DNA of 10,821 bases from Bryobacteraceae bacterium (GTDB taxonomy: Bacteria; Acidobacteriota; Terriglobia; Bryobacterales; Bryobacteraceae). The notes beneath the pieces were generated by a model that was not told where the DNA came from, did no database searches, and was given only the letters and a program-made list of their open reading frames with translations. The DNA is taken from positions 1 to 10,821 of the forward strand of contig JACMLA010000758.1 in the NCBI GenBank assembly GCA_014379815.1, given 5' to 3'. Of the stretch, positions 7,010-10,821 are shown in pieces. A program made the position numbers and the translations under genes. Each line of letters begins with the position of its first letter. Positions within the stretch are counted from its first letter, which is position 1.

Positions 7010-8560
7010 TTACTGATCCCGAACTTCAGCCGCGCTATGACGTTGTCGGCCGACCACGCGAGTGGGCGCACGGCTCATCACACTCGAATAGCTTTCAATC
7101 GGTAGTGCTGGCAGCGTAGCATCCTTATTCACTGGCAACAAGGTAATTCCACCAGGCCCAACGAGGAATTCCCGCGTATCGAACTCGTGGTGACACCCTC
7201 GCGCTTTCACAATCGACATGGTTCTGTGAAGCGTGTTCCCGAGTTCCACCAGGGAAAGCACAATGATGTTATCTACAATCGAACTGACCGGGAACTCCGG
7301 CATATACGTCGAGAGACCGAATAATTCCGGGTTCTCGTAATTGAAAAAGGTCGTCATTAACCGGTATTTGGTAAATGCCACGAGAGAATGGAAAAAGTCC
7401 CGGTAAGCTCTCTGGTCGTCGAGCGCAGTGCTGTAGCTGGTGACACCATCAATCACCAGTCTTTGTATGTCATGGTCCTCGATGGTTTTCACGAGGCGCG
7501 CGAAATGAACATCGATTTCCAGCTCCTGCGGACTGTCGTAGTAGATATGAATCATTCCACTATCGATCTGCGCCTGCAAGTCAATGCCGAGTGTGTTCGC
7601 GTTACGGATGATCTGGGCGGGGTGTTCATCGAGCGAGACCAGCAAGCCCCGCTTCTGTTGCTTAATTGCACCTTCGGTGAGTAACTGCGTTCCCAGCACA
7701 GTCTTTCCGGCGCCCGAAATGCCGATGACCATGGTGGTGGATCCATCATAGATACCACCTCCTATGAGGTCGTCCAGCGCCTGAACTCCAATTACCGATC
7801 GCTTGGCCGTCGACGTCGGCTGGTCGAGATTACGCTGAACCGGGGCTTGCACCCGGCGGAAAACTTCTATTCCTTTTTCGGGCGTAATTCGCAGCGTATG
7901 CTTACCGGATAGGAAATTCTGACCCCGGCTTTTTACAATCTCAAGATTTCTGTGGCCCACCCGCGCGCGCCGGTCATTGCTCAACTCAATTACCGTGTCG
8001 GCAAGAAATCCGGCCATCTCCATGGTGGCCTGGGCATCGGGGAGCGTACTGGATTCATGCGAAAACATTCCGGTGAGATTCTCGCGATTCAAACCTTCCA
8101 GCAACTGCTGGAGGAGTTCGCGGTAGGAACCCGGTCCGTTCCATGGCAGAGGATTGCTCGAAAGAGGCCGCAGAAGTCCAATGCCATCCACGAAAATACG
8201 CTGGGCACTAATCTCGGCAGCAGTCTCCAGCAACAAGCTATCAGGCGACCGCAACTCCAGCTCAAAAACCTGGGGAGTGGTGAAAACTATCTTTAGCTTG
8301 TTTTGCTGCTGCAATTCTTCCAGGTCCCAGCCAAATTGCAAGGAGTCGCGGATGAGCTTGTCGGGGCTCGTTTCGAACACCACAATCATGCCTGGTTCGT
8401 TGTACTTCGTGATGCCGCGGTAAACGAACTCCACGCCGAGAAGGGTCTTACCGGTCCCTGCCGCTCCCTGTACCAGGACGACGTTGCCGCTCCGGATTCC
8501 GCCCAGGAAAATGGAGTCCAGTCCTGACACACCCGTTTCCACCAAGCCGCGTTCGTTCAC
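7010..8560 (-). CDS. KaiC-like double RecA-domain ATPase
   Basis: From the GTG at 8560 this is a 516-residue cytoplasmic protein made of two tandem KaiC/RecA-type domains, like KaiC (about 519 residues). Domain 1 (about 5-240) has Walker A GAAGTGKT (32-39) and Walker B IFVDG (D125); domain 2 (about 253-475) has GISGAGKT (280-287) and LVIDG (D371). The catalytic glutamate pair of KaiC appears as E63-T64 in domain 1 and D311-E312 in domain 2. S426-S427 in PVSSIVD align with the KaiC phosphosites S431-T432. It should hydrolyse ATP, probably as a hexamer, and may autophosphorylate. The frame could start at 8674 but that would overlap the upstream gene by 118 bp; the GTG overlaps its TGA as GTGA and has AAGGAAG 6 bases ahead. 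KaiA and KaiB are not in the window, so a circadian role is not implied; signal integration with the adjacent kinase is more likely. Confidence 0.92.
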   Translation of the reverse strand: MNERGLVETGVSGLDSIFLGGIRSGNVVLVQGAAGTGKTLLGVEFVYRGITKYNEPGMIVVFETSPDKLIRDSLQFGWDLEELQQQNKLKIVFTTPQVFELELRSPDSLLLETAAEISAQRIFVDGIGLLRPLSSNPLPWNGPGSYRELLQQLLEGLNRENLTGMFSHESSTLPDAQATMEMAGFLADTVIELSNDRRARVGHRNLEIVKSRGQNFLSGKHTLRITPEKGIEVFRRVQAPVQRNLDQPTSTAKRSVIGVQALDDLIGGGIYDGSTTMVIGISGAGKTVLGTQLLTEGAIKQQKRGLLVSLDEHPAQIIRNANTLGIDLQAQIDSGMIHIYYDSPQELEIDVHFARLVKTIEDHDIQRLVIDGVTSYSTALDDQRAYRDFFHSLVAFTKYRLMTTFFNYENPELFGLSTYMPEFPVSSIVDNIIVLSLVELGNTLHRTMSIVKARGCHHEFDTREFLVGPGGITLLPVNKDATLPALPIESYSSVMSRAPTRVVGRQRHSAAEVRDQ

Positions 8561-8573
8561 TTTTTGCTTCCTT
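8557..8573 (-). promoter_or_regulatory. Coupled stop/start (GTGA) with ribosome-binding site
   Basis: The winged-helix gene ends in TGA at 8559-8557, sharing bases with the GTG start of the KaiC-like gene at 8560-8558. AAGGAAG (8573-8567) sits 6 bases upstream of the GTG, inside the end of the winged-helix gene. This arrangement indicates translational coupling and fixes the KaiC-like start. Confidence 0.8.
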
Positions 8574-9069
8574 TTGGGGCTATATGCATAACGGCTCTGT
8601 GCTGTCGCAGACACTTGATGACCAGCAGGCGTCCGATGCGAGTTTCGGCTATGTCTATCAGCCGTGTAAAGCAATCTTCCGGCGTGGGATGCGCTTCCGG
8701 GGCTGCAAGGTGATAAAAACGCACTCTCTGCAGCGACCGGGACCGTGAGATTAGGCGATGCGACTCCAGCCGGTCCAAGGCATCTCCGACGGCTTTACCC
8801 GAGTAACCCACAAAGCGCGCTATCTGTTCCGCACTGACGAGGCTGGATTTGTGCCTGTGCAAAAACATCAAGACGTCCCACTCACCGAGGGACGAAATCT
8901 TGATACTTTCCAGGCAATTTTGGACCGTTTCTTCGTGCCCGTCAGTTTGCTGCAACATGTCAACCAGGAATTCTCCCGTCACACCCGAGTCTAAACCAGA
9001 ACAACCGTTGTAGTCGGTTCTCAAGTCTCTCGGCTCGATACTAAAGTTGTTGTCCGTCTTCCGCCGCAT
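8557..9069 (-). CDS. Small winged helix-turn-helix protein, likely DNA-binding regulator
   Basis: From the ATG at 9069 the protein has 170 residues. Residues about 59-122 look like a winged helix: a first helix in GEWDVLMFLHRH, then SAEQIARFVGYS followed by GKAVGDALDRLESHRLI as the recognition helix, and a wing in SRSRSLQRVRFYHLA. This layout is typical of MarR/TrmB-like regulators, but I cannot name the family. The N-terminal 55 residues are low in recognisable structure, and the C-terminal part (about 128-165) is helical and may dimerise. Start is uncertain: a TTG at 9084 and an ATG at 8958 are possible, and the latter would leave about 88 bp free before the divergent acyltransferase start. 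It is the first gene of the minus-strand run and is coupled to the KaiC-like gene, so it may regulate the operon or take part in the KaiC-like signalling directly. Confidence 0.72.
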   Translation of the reverse strand: MRRKTDNNFSIEPRDLRTDYNGCSGLDSGVTGEFLVDMLQQTDGHEETVQNCLESIKISSLGEWDVLMFLHRHKSSLVSAEQIARFVGYSGKAVGDALDRLESHRLISRSRSLQRVRFYHLAAPEAHPTPEDCFTRLIDIAETRIGRLLVIKCLRQHRAVMHIAPKGSKK

Positions 9070-10066
9070 CGTAACTACAGGCAAATACCTTCCAGAAGTG
9101 GACGGGCTCCGCTTCCTTGCAATTGCGTCCGTCGTGCTCTATCACTTCCAGGGATTTCATCCACAACCCGGACTCACAGAGGTCTCCGCACATGGATATC
9201 GCGGAGTTAACCTCTTCTACGTCATCAGCGGCTTCATTCTCGGCTTGCCTTTCGCCGCCCACCATCTTGACGGCAAACCGACCGTGTCTTTGCGCTCGTA
9301 CTTCATTCGAAGGTTGACTCGCCTTGAGGTCCCTTATCTATTGAACCTGTTGATTTGCTTCGCGCTGCTCGTGTTGGCGTATCACCGGGACGCGGCCGAA
9401 CTGTGGCCCCACTTGTTCGCAAGTATGCTGTACCTCCACAATCTGGTATACGGCGAACAAAGTAGTATCAACCCTGTTGCCTGGACACTTGAGGTCGAGG
9501 TGCAGTTCTACTGTCTCGCTCCTGCTCTGGCATCTGTTTTCAAGATCCGCGATATCACTGCGCGTCGAGCCCTGCTAATCGCGGCGATCGTCGCGATTAG
9601 TGCCGTCCAGCTTTACTTCTGGGATGCCCCGCCGCGACTCCGGCTCTCCCTGGTCTGGGCGATTCAGTTCTTCCTGACCGGTTTACTCCTGGCCGATGTG
9701 TATCTCACAAGTAAGCCGGAAGTTTCGGAATCGAGCTGGCTTTGGGATCTTGTAGCCGCGGTTAACGTTCCGCTGATTCTTCTGCCTACAGACCGCCCGC
9801 TCTGGTTCGCTTTGCCTTTCCTTCTGCTGGCAACCGCGTATTCGGCATTTCACGGCACTATCTTTCGTAGTCTGCTGCGTTCCCCGTTTATCGCAACGAC
9901 TGGGGGCATGTGTTACAGCATCTACCTGATCCACTATATCCTGATTCCGGTGATTCCCAATCCGGCAGTTTACGTGGCAGTGATGCTGGCCGTTAGCGCT
10001 GCTTACTTTTTGGTGGTCGAGCGGCCGTGTATGGTGCGCGACTGGCCCCGGAAGCTATTTCACTGA
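9047..10066 (+). CDS. Acyltransferase 3 family integral membrane protein
   Basis: This 339-residue protein has about ten hydrophobic segments and the marks of acyltransferase family 3, which moves acetyl or other acyl groups onto surface sugars or lipids across the inner membrane: YLPEVDGLRFLAI at 14-26 with the catalytic-type H33 in LYH, GVNLFYVISGFI at 53-64, an RR-x-x-R loop before VPYLL (R88, R89, R92), WTLEVEVQFY at 146-155, CYSIYLIH ending at H296 and the closing VERP at 324-327. The length is normal to slightly short. The substrate is not predictable. No ATG precedes the first domain motif; an in-frame stop at 9011 limits the start to TTG at 9047 or 9050, without a clear Shine-Dalgarno. 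The gene overlaps the divergent winged-helix gene at its start and the convergent sulfatase by 7 bp at its end, so its promoter must lie within the neighbouring coding sequence. Confidence 0.9.
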   Translation: MLSVFRRIVTTGKYLPEVDGLRFLAIASVVLYHFQGFHPQPGLTEVSAHGYRGVNLFYVISGFILGLPFAAHHLDGKPTVSLRSYFIRRLTRLEVPYLLNLLICFALLVLAYHRDAAELWPHLFASMLYLHNLVYGEQSSINPVAWTLEVEVQFYCLAPALASVFKIRDITARRALLIAAIVAISAVQLYFWDAPPRLRLSLVWAIQFFLTGLLLADVYLTSKPEVSESSWLWDLVAAVNVPLILLPTDRPLWFALPFLLLATAYSAFHGTIFRSLLRSPFIATTGGMCYSIYLIHYILIPVIPNPAVYVAVMLAVSAAYFLVVERPCMVRDWPRKLFH

Positions 10067-10821
10067 GGCTTCCTGCTACCTGGCCGTACGAAGACCTCCG
10101 GGAAGTCGGCTGCTTTCGATCTTCCGGGATGGCGCTTGACGCTGGCTCCTCCGCGGTCCGGGTAAAGCGGCATAGAAAGACCGTCGGTCTTCTCCAGCAG
10201 AGCAAACAATTCTGCATTCATCCGCTGCACGACGGCGGAATAACTCGTATCGTCGATCAGGTTCCTGGTCTCTAACGGATCTTCTTTCAAGTCATACAGC
10301 TCATTCACATCCCAAATGCCGTGATAGCGGATGTACTTGAAACGTTCCCCACGCAGCGCGAACATCGTAGGCGTCTGGGGGAAGTTCCGCTCCCAGTAGT
10401 ACTCGTAGAGCAGGTTGTCCCGCCACGCTGTCTTCTTACCTTCCAGAATCGGAAGCAAGTTCTGTCCATCGGTGCTGTCGGGCGCTTGCAGCCCGGCAGC
10501 GGCCAGGATTGTAGGCATTACGTCGATATTGGCGATCACCTCGTCCCGGACCTGGCCGCCCTTGAAGAGTTCCGGACAGCGCGCGAGCATAGGCACCCGC
10601 ATCGATTCTTCGTAGGCGGTGCGTTTATCGATTAGGCCATGCTCGCCAAAAGCAAAGCCGTTATCACCCATGTAGAGGATGAGTGTAGATTCCAATTCTC
10701 CACGCTGCTTTAGGGCACCAAGGACCCGGCCAACGCTATCGTCAACAGCTAGCAGCGTCTCCGCGTACTGCTTGTAGTACTCGCCTATATCCAGATCGGA
10801 ATGATAGGGGAACTCGACTCC
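10060..10821 (-). CDS. Sulfatase, C-terminal part, 5' end missing
   Basis: The frame stays open to the window edge, so 253 C-terminal residues are visible; the TTG near 10695 is internal because family sequence continues before it (EYYKQYAETLLAVDDSVGRV). The segment TLILYMGDNGF supplies the Asp-Asn metal ligands and FGEHGLIDKRT the conserved Lys of the sulfatase (alkaline phosphatase superfamily) active site; RVPMLARCP, IANIDVMPTILAAAG and ELYDLKEDPLETRNL are standard C-terminal features. Such enzymes remove sulfate esters from sugars, usually in the periplasm. The active-site Cys/Ser that becomes formylglycine, and any signal peptide, are outside the window, so the type cannot be decided. 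Resemblance to N-acetylglucosamine-6-sulfatase-like enzymes is an impression only. The 3' end overlaps the convergent acyltransferase by 7 bp. Confidence 0.92.
   Translation of the reverse strand, partial: GVEFPYHSDLDIGEYYKQYAETLLAVDDSVGRVLGALKQRGELESTLILYMGDNGFAFGEHGLIDKRTAYEESMRVPMLARCPELFKGGQVRDEVIANIDVMPTILAAAGLQAPDSTDGQNLLPILEGKKTAWRDNLLYEYYWERNFPQTPTMFALRGERFKYIRYHGIWDVNELYDLKEDPLETRNLIDDTSYSAVVQRMNAELFALLEKTDGLSMPLYPDRGGASVKRHPGRSKAADFPEVFVRPGSRKPQ

Noticed and set aside
7010..8560. Circadian clock (KaiABC) locus
   Set aside because: Only a KaiC homologue is present. No KaiA- or KaiB-like frame exists in the window, and KaiC-like proteins in non-cyanobacteria often have other roles.
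8561..8674. N-terminal extension of the KaiC-like protein (38 residues)
   Set aside because: It would overlap the winged-helix gene by 118 bp, is basic and non-conserved in look, and precedes a well-placed ribosome-binding site and GTG exactly where KaiC homology begins.
1..10821. Mobile element, prophage, CRISPR array, tRNA or rRNA
   Set aside because: No transposase, integrase, regularly spaced repeats, terminal repeats or RNA-gene structure was recognised on either strand.

Overview
The window reads as a chromosomal segment of a free-living, probably soil-dwelling bacterium, most likely an Acidobacteriota member of the Solibacter/Bryobacterales type. This is inferred from the gene mix: a cytochrome c domain joined to a copper-monooxygenase-like region, a Tat-exported enolase-superfamily enzyme, a KaiC-like ATPase, a sulfatase and a glucoamylase-family hydrolase. 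No 16S or other marker gene is present, so the assignment is tentative. No RNA gene, CRISPR array, transposase or phage gene was found.

Layout, left to right. Positions 1-1083 (+) hold the C-terminal part of a PF10091-type glucoamylase-family protein, cut by the window edge. It ends convergently, with a 22-bp overlap, against a PAS histidine kinase (1062-2279, -). A 298-bp gap (2280-2577) carries several short palindromes but no gene. Then follows a compact minus-strand run, read from right to left: winged-helix protein (8557-9069), KaiC-like double ATPase (7010-8560), PocR-PAS histidine kinase (5185-6993), Tat-dependent enolase-superfamily enzyme (3932-5173) and cytochrome c/copper-monooxygenase-like protein (2578-3876). 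The spacings are a 4-bp GTGA overlap, 16 bp, 11 bp and 55 bp, so the five genes look like one operon; the first kinase may or may not be read from the same transcript. A plus-strand acyltransferase (9047-10066) is wedged between this run and a minus-strand sulfatase (10060 to the window end), overlapping its neighbours at both ends.

The most notable unit is the winged-helix / KaiC-like / PocR-kinase set. It has a transcription-factor-like protein, a two-domain ATPase of the clock-protein family that keeps both Walker A motifs and a Ser-Ser pair where KaiC has its phosphorylation sites, and a soluble ligand-sensing kinase. KaiA, KaiB and a response regulator are absent from the window. Two exported-type enzymes lie immediately downstream, which suggests, without proving it, that signalling and periplasmic carbon or redox metabolism are co-expressed. 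Several start codons were moved from the longest possible ORF because the shorter start removes an implausible overlap or reveals a ribosome-binding site or signal peptide; each choice is explained in its entry.
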